Under the pieces are notes generated by a model that searched no databases, was not told where the DNA came from, and saw only the letters and a list, made by a program, of their open reading frames with translations. A stretch of 39,823 nucleotides of DNA from Gemmatimonadales bacterium (GTDB lineage Bacteria > Krumholzibacteriota > Krumholzibacteriia > LZORAL124-64-63), in contig JAHOYV010000109.1 in NCBI GenBank assembly GCA_019038745.1, positions 1 through 39,823 of the forward strand, read 5' to 3'. The translations under genes and the position numbers were made by a program. Position 1 is the first letter of the stretch. Each line of letters begins with the position of its first letter. Positions 8,009 to 15,987 of this stretch are shown here, one piece after another.

Positions 8009-9583
8009 ATGTCAACCAGCCGGATCACCCTGATTGCAGCCTTCCTGCTGACTTTTTTACCGGCCTTGTCGATCATCCTCGGTGGATGCGAAAGCAATCC
8101 GGCCGAACCGGTCTTCGACAACATCTTCGATCCTGAGGGCCCGGAACTGGGTGATCCGCTGCATGTCATGGCAACCTATTCGGACACTTCCATCACGGTG
8201 ATTTGGGATCAGCCGCAAGACTTCGGCATCGCCTTCTATGAAATCAGCCACAGTAACAGTTACGGATCAGGGTACGAATTTTTTGAATCCGTGGACCACA
8301 CCGATCTCTCCTCCGGGTTTCTGGCTTATCCGAACCCTGAGCCCACCACGGAACATTACTTCCACGTCCTAGCCATAACCCATGGCGGCGATTTCCTCTT
8401 GGCCTCCTATCAAAAGCCAGGCAGCGTTATTACCCCGCCCCGGGTATTAATGGGCGACGACAATGGATCCTCGCCAACTCGCTATCTTACCCTTTCGATC
8501 ACCGTATCATCAGAGGATGAACTGGTTTTGGCCGACAACGAGGATTTCGAAAACCCTCTCCAGATCCCGGTCATCGAACCCGGCACTGCGCAGGAGGTCA
8601 CTTGGGACCTGGGTACCGCCGAGGCCAACGACGAGATGAAATTTATCTTCGTCAAGGCCTTGACCGGAACCACTGAATCGAAGGTATTCGCCGATTCGGT
8701 AAAGGTGGATTTTCAACCGGCCTTTTCGGTTAACAAGGGATTGCAATCCGCTTTCACGGCTCCCGGCGATACAGCCTTCGTTCCCACCTTCGAGGTGGAT
8801 CTGGATATCCCGCTTTCCGGCGTCCAGAGGATGCGCTTCGCCCTTTCAGCCGAGGCCCTGGACAACTCCACCTGGCTTGCTGTGGCATTGCCTGACTCGA
8901 TCCTAAGGGACTTCGAGTTGGTGAACACCCTTGAAGCGCAGGTGATCTACGGGGAATTCGAGGGTGATTTTGGCTTTAATTCCCCGATCATCGAGGTGGT
9001 GGTATCCGGAGACGATTTGACGGACGCCCAATTCTCTTTGGACCTGGGTGAAGCCGCTTTTGTCGATAACCCATTAGTGACCCTGGAATGCAGCGCCGTG
9101 GCCACCGAGATGCGATTCTCCGAGAACCCGGATTTCACGGACCTTGCCTGGATGGACTACGAAGACAGCCATGACTTTGAACTGAACCCCGGAGCAGGAC
9201 ACAAGACCATCTACGGACAATTTCGTAATGACTTTGTCGATTCCCGCATTCTTGTCGCCAACATCAACGTCTATATCGAACAATCCGTTGCGGTGTGGTT
9301 CCTGGAGCCCACGGACGGGACGGTCCTGATCGGGGGCACGACCCTTGATATAAGAGGCTCGACCGCCATGGCCGTTGAAGGGGCGAAAGTCGACTCGGTT
9401 AAGATCGATCTGGGGAATGGGGAAGGCTTCCACATTGTTGAGTTGGAAGAAGATTTAATCAACTGGTTCTTAACCTGGGACGTTCCCGTGGTAGAGGAAG
9501 AAACCCAGATCATTCTACGGGTTCGCGCCTTGGCCGACCCTGACTCGGCAACGGCCGATATCTCCGTGACCGTGATTCCCTGA
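8009..9583 (+). CDS. Putative lipoprotein with N-terminal fibronectin type III-like domain
   Basis: The chosen ATG (after GGAGCAG) gives a lipoprotein signal: a hydrophobic run followed by the lipobox LGGC and CESNPAEP. The residue after the lipidated Cys is Glu, not Asp, so export to the outer membrane is possible if E. coli-type rules hold. The first 130 or so mature residues (TSITVIWDQPQDFGIAFYEISHS onwards) resemble a fibronectin type III fold. The rest is a beta-rich acidic protein with repeated segments of about 80-90 residues that look like Ig-like or bacterial adhesin-type domains (for example PTDGTVLIGGTTLDIRGS near the C-terminus). Its position directly after the PEGA gene suggests that they act together at the cell surface. 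The product is 524 residues. No enzyme motif is seen. Confidence 0.75.
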   Translation: MSTSRITLIAAFLLTFLPALSIILGGCESNPAEPVFDNIFDPEGPELGDPLHVMATYSDTSITVIWDQPQDFGIAFYEISHSNSYGSGYEFFESVDHTDLSSGFLAYPNPEPTTEHYFHVLAITHGGDFLLASYQKPGSVITPPRVLMGDDNGSSPTRYLTLSITVSSEDELVLADNEDFENPLQIPVIEPGTAQEVTWDLGTAEANDEMKFIFVKALTGTTESKVFADSVKVDFQPAFSVNKGLQSAFTAPGDTAFVPTFEVDLDIPLSGVQRMRFALSAEALDNSTWLAVALPDSILRDFELVNTLEAQVIYGEFEGDFGFNSPIIEVVVSGDDLTDAQFSLDLGEAAFVDNPLVTLECSAVATEMRFSENPDFTDLAWMDYEDSHDFELNPGAGHKTIYGQFRNDFVDSRILVANINVYIEQSVAVWFLEPTDGTVLIGGTTLDIRGSTAMAVEGAKVDSVKIDLGNGEGFHIVELEEDLINWFLTWDVPVVEEETQIILRVRALADPDSATADISVTVIP

Positions 9584-9600
9584 CGGCCCCCCGCGGACTG

Positions 9601-10512
9601 TCAAAATCGAGTGACCACGACACCACAGAATTTTTCCACCCGGGACAAATAAACCGCAAGGGGAACCTTCACCACCCCCCCGTTCTCGTAATATCCGGGC
9701 AACCCCCTACTGGCCGCGTGCACAATCCAGGGCTCTTCTCCTTCCCTGATCACGATGCCCAGGTGTCCGATCACCAGGCCGAATTCCTGGCGCAACTTCC
9801 GGCCGGATTCACTACCGGGGTCAAGAACCAGCCAAACGATGTCACCCTCGAAAATTTCCGCCCCGACGAGGGAACCGCTAGGTACATAGACAAAATCACC
9901 CGCAGGATAGCGTGAACTTCCGGCGCTGTCAGGCACGGCGCCGTTAAGGTCGGCGGTGATATCACTGCCCCAGTATCCACTACGAATCATATCCAGACTG
10001 AAGTCCAGATGTTCGGGGCTGTCGTAGTCCACCCGACCGGTCCGGCCAATCAGGGAATCGAGGGTCCCACCGGCAAAGCGGGTTCGTAGCGCCCACTCAA
10101 GAGCATCGACGGCGCTGTCTGCCCGCCCCAGCTCGCTGCAGCGATACATCAGGCTGACGCAGTCATGCCGCGTGTCCAGAACCAAACGCCCTTCGGCAAC
10201 ATAGCCGCCCCCCGCCGGGCCGAAGAGGTAACCAACCCCGGGGGCAGCCAGAAAACGGCGGGCCCAGGCCGCGACCCGAGCCGGCACCGGCAACTCAGCC
10301 TCAACAGCAAGAACAGAGTCCTGAAACGAGGAAGTAAATATTCCATCGTCCCCCAGATTCAGCTCGATCACCTGGGGCGGCAGCCCGGCAGCGGCGAAGG
10401 CCTCGGAATGTATGTTGGCCGGACCCCACAAAGCTGCGAGCCAGAAACCGGCCAGCAACAGTACAAAGAATTTTTTTAGGCTGGAGCACCGGTTAAATAG
10501 ATCAGGAATCAA
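9601..10512 (-). CDS. Secreted N-acetylmuramoyl-L-alanine amidase-like protein (DUF1460 type)
   Basis: The protein starts at a TTG about 8 bases after AAGGTGG. An N-terminal hydrophobic segment at about residues 14-30 is a signal peptide. The mature part fits the DUF1460/AmiA-like branch of NlpC/P60-fold cysteine peptidases: DTRHDCVSLMYRC carries the likely nucleophile Cys, IGHLGIVIREGEEP the likely His, and WIVHAASRG a further conserved polar site. Relatives in Bacteroidetes act on peptidoglycan fragments. The assignment rests on these motifs and the order of elements, so the exact bond cleaved is uncertain. The gene is convergent with the lipoprotein gene, 17 bases apart. Confidence 0.7.
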   Translation of the reverse strand: MIPDLFNRCSSLKKFFVLLLAGFWLAALWGPANIHSEAFAAAGLPPQVIELNLGDDGIFTSSFQDSVLAVEAELPVPARVAAWARRFLAAPGVGYLFGPAGGGYVAEGRLVLDTRHDCVSLMYRCSELGRADSAVDALEWALRTRFAGGTLDSLIGRTGRVDYDSPEHLDFSLDMIRSGYWGSDITADLNGAVPDSAGSSRYPAGDFVYVPSGSLVGAEIFEGDIVWLVLDPGSESGRKLRQEFGLVIGHLGIVIREGEEPWIVHAASRGLPGYYENGGVVKVPLAVYLSRVEKFCGVVVTRF

Positions 10513-10638
10513 TATTCATCCACCTTATCCCGTTCCCAACGGCCCCCGTGCTTCTTGGTGACAAGCTGGACCACAGCCTACAACGGCCTGAAACCACCGT
10601 CAAAAGAGTTTCCAGCAGACCGTCATCATAACAAGACG

Positions 10639-10670
10639 AAAAAAATCCCCGGGCCGAACAGCCCGGGGAT
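10639..10670 (-). terminator. Rho-independent terminator of the 10700-11761 gene
   Basis: On the minus strand ATCCCCGGGC pairs with GCCCGGGGAT across a 6-base loop and is followed by seven T residues. It lies 30 bases after the stop codon of the secreted protein gene. Confidence 0.9.
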
Positions 10671-10699
10671 GGAGAGAGATCCAATTCAGTGGGACCGAA

Positions 10700-11761
10700 C
10701 TAGCGATACATACTCTTGATCATGCTCCAGGAAGTTTCGTCCGTTGCAACGGCCCCGTCCTGCAGTCCCGAGAATGAACAGGTGTAGTTGAATTCGTGCC
10801 CGGTAAATCCTGCCGGAGGAATAAAGTTCAGGGGAGCGATCCATAACCAGACCAGATCACCCGGCGAACCGTTGATGGTCATAGTAGCCGGAGAGCAAGG
10901 CCCAGCCACGAATTCCTGGATGGTGACGGAGTTGGAGCAATCCAGGGGAGAAAGCACTTTCCCTTGGGTCATTTGCTCGGCATCCAATGTCAATTCGATG
11001 ATTCCGTTGGTGCCGAAAATGGCGATGAACCAGTCGGTATCCCGGGAAGAGCTATCGTACCAACCGCTCTTGCCACAAAGAGTAAATTCACCCGAAGCGC
11101 CGCCGATGAGATCATAGAAGGGGTAACCCAGGTCGGAACTGTTGCAACCGCCGTTGAAACTGTCCTGATACCCGTCAGTCAGTGACGGCTCACCCTCGGA
11201 TTCCCCGGTACAGACCAGGAAACAGACTTCGGGCTCGGCAACTTCACTGATATTCAGAATATAGTCCCCGCAATCCCCGCCGTAGCCGTCCACTACGATA
11301 TAATAAATCTGGCCTTCGGTAACCTCCAACCCCGCAATTAGGGAGGTGTTGTAACCGCAGACCTCATCGTAGTAGGCATCATCGTTACAGGCAACTAGCC
11401 CGTCATTCTGATCCAGAACCAATAGCTTTGTATCGAAAGCGGATCCACACAGATCCACCCTCAGATACCCACTGAACCCCGCCATGAAGGAATACAGCAC
11501 GTCGGGAGAGCCTGCCCCGACGTAGGGACAATCCACGTCGTAATCGTTCGTGTTGCCACAAGTATTCCCGGCGTCCAGGAACGGCAAACCATCAATTACA
11601 ATGGCAGAGGAGGCATCCACAGCCCCGGTAAAGAAACTGGACGTATGAGAAAAAGGTATTTGTCCTCCGGACTTGGGGATCCTGGCCAGGGTCCCATTCT
11701 CTCCGGCTGTTACTGCACTTGCCATAAGGAGTACTAAACTAATCGAAAGCAAAATTTTCAT
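10700..11761 (-). CDS. Secreted protein with PPC-like domain, unknown function
   Basis: I chose the ATG at 11761, which gives a clean signal peptide (MKILLSISLVLLMASAVTAG). The upstream in-frame codons to 11788 add only charged residues. The first mature domain resembles bacterial pre-peptidase C-terminal (PPC) modules: PDVLYSFMAGFSGYLRVDLCGSAFDTKLLVLD, then DGLVACNDDAYYDE, then GQIYYIVVDGYGGDCGDYILNI. A second region of similar composition follows (about residues 195-340). Cysteines are frequent and probably form disulfides after export. The protein ends in SWSMIKSMYR, a short Trp/Lys/Arg tail after an acidic linker. No catalytic motif is seen, so it may be a structural or surface protein. 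Confidence 0.75.
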   Translation of the reverse strand: MKILLSISLVLLMASAVTAGENGTLARIPKSGGQIPFSHTSSFFTGAVDASSAIVIDGLPFLDAGNTCGNTNDYDVDCPYVGAGSPDVLYSFMAGFSGYLRVDLCGSAFDTKLLVLDQNDGLVACNDDAYYDEVCGYNTSLIAGLEVTEGQIYYIVVDGYGGDCGDYILNISEVAEPEVCFLVCTGESEGEPSLTDGYQDSFNGGCNSSDLGYPFYDLIGGASGEFTLCGKSGWYDSSSRDTDWFIAIFGTNGIIELTLDAEQMTQGKVLSPLDCSNSVTIQEFVAGPCSPATMTINGSPGDLVWLWIAPLNFIPPAGFTGHEFNYTCSFSGLQDGAVATDETSWSMIKSMYR

Positions 11762-12022
11762 CTTCAGTTCCTTTACTTCTGAAACCACCAGTGCCCAGAT
11801 GTGTGACTCTGTTGTAAATTTCTTTCAGGCTCTGGGATCATCAATATGTTGTATTATAGCAATTATTTTTTACAAAGTAAACTATTGATTAGAAAATGTT
11901 CCCATCATTTCAAAAAATATGGGGGTTGATATCCTTTTCGATAATGCTAGCATATCCTTACTTGTTTGTAAAGATCTTGATTGTTCCACTGCTGCCCGCT
12001 TTTTCCCTGGAGTAGTAAGGTC

Positions 12023-12418
12023 ATGAAAAACGTCTACGCTTGCCCACATTGCCAGACGGTTCTCAATCCGAGCGTAAAAATCCTGCTTGTTGTGCGGTAC
12101 AAGAAGCATAGAGGAATGATCCTGCTCAGCCCCCAACCGGGAAATTTCAAGTTCATCTGTGATAGTGACCTCAGGGAATCCCTGCACCACGGAGCCCTCC
12201 TGAGCTTCTCCTGTCCTGTTTGTTCTAAAGAACTGGTTTCCGACCAGGACGACAAATTTGCAGAGTTGTCCATCTTGACACCAGGGAAAAAGAATCGTCG
12301 GGTCGAATTCAGCCGTGAGTTTGGAAAAGAGGCTACTTTCATCATCGACGGGGAAAACATTGCCACCTTCGGCTCGGACGTGGATGAATATTCGGGGAAA
12401 AATTTCTTCGGATCTTGA
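12023..12418 (+). CDS. Small protein with two CxxC pairs, unknown function
   Basis: The chosen ATG gives MKNVYACPHCQ, with GGAG about 10 bases upstream. The 131-residue product has one CxxC near the N-terminus (CPHC) and a second about 65 residues later (CPVC), the layout of a zinc-ribbon or rubredoxin-like knuckle. The C-terminal half is beta-rich and acidic (FIIDGENIATFGSDVDEY). I do not recognise the family. There is no signal peptide, so it is probably cytoplasmic. It is convergent with the next small gene, 20 bases apart. Confidence 0.6.
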   Translation: MKNVYACPHCQTVLNPSVKILLVVRYKKHRGMILLSPQPGNFKFICDSDLRESLHHGALLSFSCPVCSKELVSDQDDKFAELSILTPGKKNRRVEFSREFGKEATFIIDGENIATFGSDVDEYSGKNFFGS

Positions 12419-12438
12419 ACGTGGATCACTCCACCGCT

Positions 12439-12831
12439 TTATTTCGATACTGTTTGTCTTGCCATGGGAAATTCTTGTCCCTGGAAGGAGACCGCACCAT
12501 TACAGGCGAATTTCCACTCGTCAAATTTCAAGGTTGGAATCTCAAAACGACATTCTGAGCAACGGGTCAAACCCGGTCGCCTGCTTGCAGGGGGCTTTTT
12601 CCTGGGTATTCGGACCCTGCCTTCGCCGACCAGACCCACCAAGGCGGTTCGAAGTTCCAGGCCATTACTCAACCACTCGTCAAGAGCGCTCTTGAGCAGT
12701 TCCACCAGGGCAGGAGACGGTCCTTCGTCAAGCACCCTTTCAACTAGGCTATTGCACTGCAGATAAGAGGCCTCGGCTCGGGTGTAAATTGAACCGTATT
12801 CCTCAAGGTGTTCGCAAAATCGTGAAGACAT
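12439..12831 (-). CDS. Small protein of unknown function with a C-terminal CxxC
   Basis: This 130-residue product has a strong Shine-Dalgarno sequence (GGGAGCGG) just upstream of its ATG, which favours a real gene over the open frames on the other strand. The first 70 residues are mostly helical by composition (HLEEYGSIYTRAEASY, VELLKSALDEWLSNGLELRTAL) and could form a helical hairpin. A basic stretch (RIPRKKPPASRRPG) then leads to CSEC and a further Cys near FACNGA. I do not recognise it. The neighbouring convergent gene also encodes a small CxxC protein, so a shared theme such as metal or thiol chemistry is possible but unproven. Confidence 0.5.
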   Translation of the reverse strand: MSSRFCEHLEEYGSIYTRAEASYLQCNSLVERVLDEGPSPALVELLKSALDEWLSNGLELRTALVGLVGEGRVRIPRKKPPASRRPGLTRCSECRFEIPTLKFDEWKFACNGAVSFQGQEFPMARQTVSK

Positions 12832-12920
12832 GATCCGCTCCCGGAATTGTAAACCACACGTTATTCCAAATTATCGGCCTCCGGTCAGGAGGATTAACCA
12901 GGATTTTTTCTGTTGGCGGG

Positions 12921-12938
12921 TGTCACATTAATGTCACA
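12921..12938. promoter_or_regulatory. Candidate operator upstream of the octaheme cytochrome gene
   Basis: TGTCACA occurs twice as a direct repeat (12921-12927 and 12932-12938) around a perfect 10-bp palindrome ACATTAATGT (12925-12934). It lies about 130 bases before the cytochrome start and about 90 bases upstream of the divergent small gene. The arrangement resembles a dimeric regulator site such as a CRP/FNR-family target, but it matches no exact consensus I can name. Confidence 0.4.
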
Positions 12939-13068
12939 AATTTCTTTTCTTCGGGACTCCGGGAAACTAGAATCCTGTTTGCTGGATTGACCCTGGCGGG
13001 ATTTCTCGAAACTGAGCCCCGCGCAAACATCCCAATGACCCGCCCTTTTCCCTTTTGGAGGCTTTTCC

Positions 13069-14532
13069 ATGCGCAATTCGACCCGACGACTTGTTCTGTT
13101 ATTCCTGACCTTCGTGATTCTCTCCGCTCCAGCCATTCAGGCCATGGAGGTAAACGAAGATCACCAGGATATGGAAGGACCCTTCCCGGACGGCCCCTCG
13201 GTTACCGCGGCCTGCCTAGAATGCCACGAAGATGTTGCGCATGATTTCATGAAAACTTCCCACTGGAATTGGGCACCCATGCAGATGGTGGGCGAAGAGC
13301 AGGCTCCCCTGGGCAAGAAAAACATCATCAACAATTTCTGCATCGCGGTGTCTTCCAACTGGCCCCGCTGCACGAGCTGTCACCCCGGATATGGGTGGAC
13401 GAATTCCGAATTCGATTTCACCGATCCTGGAAATATCGACTGTCTGGTCTGCCACGACAAAACGGGCACTTACCGGAAGTTCCCCACCGGCGCCGGCCAC
13501 CCTCCCTACAAACCCAAAGAGTGGAAAGGCAAGATTTGGGAGCCGGTCGATTTGGCTGGAATCGCCCGAAGCGTCGGCATGCCCGCCCGTGAAAATTGTG
13601 GCGTTTGCCATTTCAACGGCGGCGGCGGGAACAACGTCAAGCACGGGGACATGGAGAAAGCCCTGCTCAAACCGGCGTTGGAGTTGGACGTTCACATGAG
13701 CCCCGACGGACAGGATTTCACCTGCCAGGAATGCCACACGACCGAAAACCATAACATCTCCGGAAACGCCATTTTCGTTTCCCCCAGCGGCCAAAACCAC
13801 CTGGAATGCACTTCCTGTCACGAAGACCAGGTGCACGACAAGAAGATCCTGGATTGGCACGCAAAATCCGTCGCCTGCCAAACCTGCCATATCCCCACCT
13901 TCGCTCGGGCCAATCCCACAAAGACCTGGTGGGACTGGTCCACCGCAGGGACAAAGCTGCAGCAGGAGAAGGACGAATTTGGTATGCCCACCTTCGTCAA
14001 CAAGAAGGGCACTTTCAAGTGGGAGAAGAATGTCGTACCGGCCTACGCATGGTTCAACGGCGTAGCCGGCCAATATCTGCTGGGTGATCAGATGAATCCC
14101 GACCAGGAAACATCCCTCAACTGGCCCCAGGGCAATCGGGTCGATCCCAAGGCCATGATCACTCCCTTCAAGCTCATGAAGGCCACCCAGCCCTACGACA
14201 TTAAGAGCCGGACCCTGGTCGTCCCCCAGCTCTTCGGCAAAACCGGTTTCTGGAAAACCTTCGACTGGAAATCCTCCATTACCAATGGCCAGAATTCGCT
14301 GGGTATGGAGTTCAGCGGCGAGTACGGTTTCGCCCCCACCGTTGCGTGGTGGAAGATCAACCATATGGTCGCACCCGCCGATCAAGCCCTGAAATGCAAG
14401 GCTTGCCACCCCACCGCAGGCAACGGCCGGATGGACTGGAGTGCCCTCGGCTATGACGGCGATCCGATGCACAAACGTGGGCTCTCCCGATACGAAATGA
14501 AGGAAAAGTACAGAGGCATGGAATTGAATTAG
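13069..14532 (+). CDS. Octaheme c-type cytochrome, tetrathionate reductase family
   Basis: The product is exported: a signal peptide (hydrophobic run at about residues 7-20, then PAIQA) follows a strong TTTTGGAGG site. Eight CxxCH haem-binding motifs are visible: CLECH, CTSCH, CLVCH, CGVCH, CQECH, CTSCH, CQTCH and CKACH. The stretch KNIINNFCIAVSSNWPRC, followed by CTSCHPGYGW and DCLVCHDKTGTYRK, is characteristic of the octaheme tetrathionate reductase (OTR) family. Known members reduce tetrathionate, and also nitrite or hydroxylamine in vitro, in the periplasm. The length (487 residues) fits. No membrane quinol dehydrogenase or second cytochrome gene is adjacent, so its electron donor must be encoded elsewhere. 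The physiological substrate cannot be read from sequence. Confidence 0.9.
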   Translation: MRNSTRRLVLLFLTFVILSAPAIQAMEVNEDHQDMEGPFPDGPSVTAACLECHEDVAHDFMKTSHWNWAPMQMVGEEQAPLGKKNIINNFCIAVSSNWPRCTSCHPGYGWTNSEFDFTDPGNIDCLVCHDKTGTYRKFPTGAGHPPYKPKEWKGKIWEPVDLAGIARSVGMPARENCGVCHFNGGGGNNVKHGDMEKALLKPALELDVHMSPDGQDFTCQECHTTENHNISGNAIFVSPSGQNHLECTSCHEDQVHDKKILDWHAKSVACQTCHIPTFARANPTKTWWDWSTAGTKLQQEKDEFGMPTFVNKKGTFKWEKNVVPAYAWFNGVAGQYLLGDQMNPDQETSLNWPQGNRVDPKAMITPFKLMKATQPYDIKSRTLVVPQLFGKTGFWKTFDWKSSITNGQNSLGMEFSGEYGFAPTVAWWKINHMVAPADQALKCKACHPTAGNGRMDWSALGYDGDPMHKRGLSRYEMKEKYRGMELN

Positions 14533-14577
14533 CCTGTCATTCCGGGCCGATGGCGGCACGGATTTTATTTCCCGAAC

Positions 14578-14605
14578 GGGGCCTCCTTCACTGGAGGCCC
14601 CCTTT
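14578..14605 (+). terminator. Hairpin between cytochrome and aminotransferase genes
   Basis: GGGGCCTCC pairs with GGAGGCCCC across a 6-base loop, followed by CTTTCC. The T run is short, so it may be a weak terminator or an mRNA-processing hairpin. It lies 46 bases after the cytochrome stop codon and ends about 15 bases before the next start codon. Confidence 0.6.
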
Positions 14606-14619
14606 CCAGGAGCTTCAAG

Positions 14620-15942
14620 ATGACCACTGCCAAGATGTCCACCCTGTTCGAAAGCCGCCAGCCTTCCATGATCCGCATGGCGCAGATCCGCTTCGACGAT
14701 AGAAACGACGGTACTGAAGCGATAAACGTCGCCATCGGCAACGTATCGCTGCCCATGTATCCTGCCATGATCGAACGGATGAACAGCCTCGGCGCTCCCG
14801 GCAGCCCCTTCGCAGACGGGGTGGTCAAGTACTCGGCAACCAGCGGCACACCCGAGTGTATCGACGCTTTTATGAACATCATCGCCAGCAGCGGGTTCGA
14901 AACTTCCGGCCTGCACGGCCACATCACCGAGGGCGGCACCCAGGCCATGGAGTTGATGATCGCCGGCGTGTGTGGCGAACCAGGCAGCGGCGATGATCCC
15001 CTCATGCTGATCGATGCGGCCTACACAAATTACAAAACACTTTGCCAAAGGCTGGGGCGGGATACGTGCTCCATCACCCGCCGTCTGGGTGATGATGGAC
15101 ACTTTTCCATGCCGGAGATCGATGAGATTGAACGCGTCATTCTTGAGAAGAAACCCAACGCGATCATCGTCATCCCCTTCGACAACCCCACCGGGCAGTA
15201 TTACGAGAAGAAAACTCTGGTCGAACTGGCCAAGTTGGCGGTCAAGCACAACCTCTGGCTGATCAGCGACGAGGCCTACCGGGAGCTCTACTACACTAGC
15301 GGGGCAGATTCCAGCGCCCCCTGTACCAGCATCTGGGGAGTGACCGACCAGGACGCCCCTGGCATTGAGGGTCGCCGCGTCAGTATCGAGACCACTTCGA
15401 AGGTTTGGAATGCCTGCGGCCTGCGCATAGGGGCCCTGGTTACCGACAACGAGAAGTTCCACCGCAAGGCTATCGCCGAGCACACAGTCAGTCTGTGCAG
15501 CAGCGTCATCGGACAGTATATCTTCGGTGCCTTGGCAGGCGAGAACCACGAGACCCTGCGCGGCTGGTACTCGAAACAGCGAACCTACTATCAGGAGATG
15601 CTCTTCGATTTTTCCGAGGGAATGGGCAAGGCCCTGCCGGAAGTTGTCGTCTCCAGCCCCCAAGCCGCCCTTTACTCGGTAATCGACGTAAAAAACCTGG
15701 TGGACGATGATTTTCAGGCCTTGGACTTCGTCATGTGGTGCGCCGAGGAAGGATCCGTCACCGTCGACGGTCAAGCCACGACTGTCCTGACCGCGCCCAT
15801 GGCCGGTTTCTACAGCACGCCCCCCGGAGCCCCGAATCCCGGACGTACACAAATGCGGGTGGCCTACGTTGCCTCGCCGGAGCAGATGGCCCGGATCCCT
15901 GAGCTCTTCGCCGGTTTGTTGAAGACCTATCTGGCCCGGTAA
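14620..15942 (+). CDS. Class I/II PLP-dependent aminotransferase
   Basis: This is a cytoplasmic fold-type I pyridoxal-phosphate enzyme that transfers amino groups between amino acids and 2-oxo acids. Visible family elements are EGGTQAMELMIAGV (cofactor phosphate region), IPFDNPTGQYYE with the conserved Asn-Pro-Thr-Gly, LISDEAYRELYY with the Asp that contacts the pyridine nitrogen, and TTSKVWNACGLRIGAL, in which Lys261 is the likely Schiff-base lysine. The 440-residue length is normal. AGGAGC lies just upstream of the ATG. The substrate is not recognisable. The neighbouring cytochrome gene gives no metabolic hint, and a hairpin separates the two. Confidence 0.88.
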   Translation: MTTAKMSTLFESRQPSMIRMAQIRFDDRNDGTEAINVAIGNVSLPMYPAMIERMNSLGAPGSPFADGVVKYSATSGTPECIDAFMNIIASSGFETSGLHGHITEGGTQAMELMIAGVCGEPGSGDDPLMLIDAAYTNYKTLCQRLGRDTCSITRRLGDDGHFSMPEIDEIERVILEKKPNAIIVIPFDNPTGQYYEKKTLVELAKLAVKHNLWLISDEAYRELYYTSGADSSAPCTSIWGVTDQDAPGIEGRRVSIETTSKVWNACGLRIGALVTDNEKFHRKAIAEHTVSLCSSVIGQYIFGALAGENHETLRGWYSKQRTYYQEMLFDFSEGMGKALPEVVVSSPQAALYSVIDVKNLVDDDFQALDFVMWCAEEGSVTVDGQATTVLTAPMAGFYSTPPGAPNPGRTQMRVAYVASPEQMARIPELFAGLLKTYLAR

Positions 15943-15987
15943 GGACACGATCGCGCCTCGCCAACGATTCGTGGCGACCCGGTCGGA

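Noticed and set aside
13216..15948. Minus-strand open frame of 910 codons covering the cytochrome and aminotransferase genes
   Set aside because: It is antisense to two clear families with conserved motifs, spans their intergenic region and contains no recognisable domain. The long open frame follows from GC-rich third positions on the coding strand.
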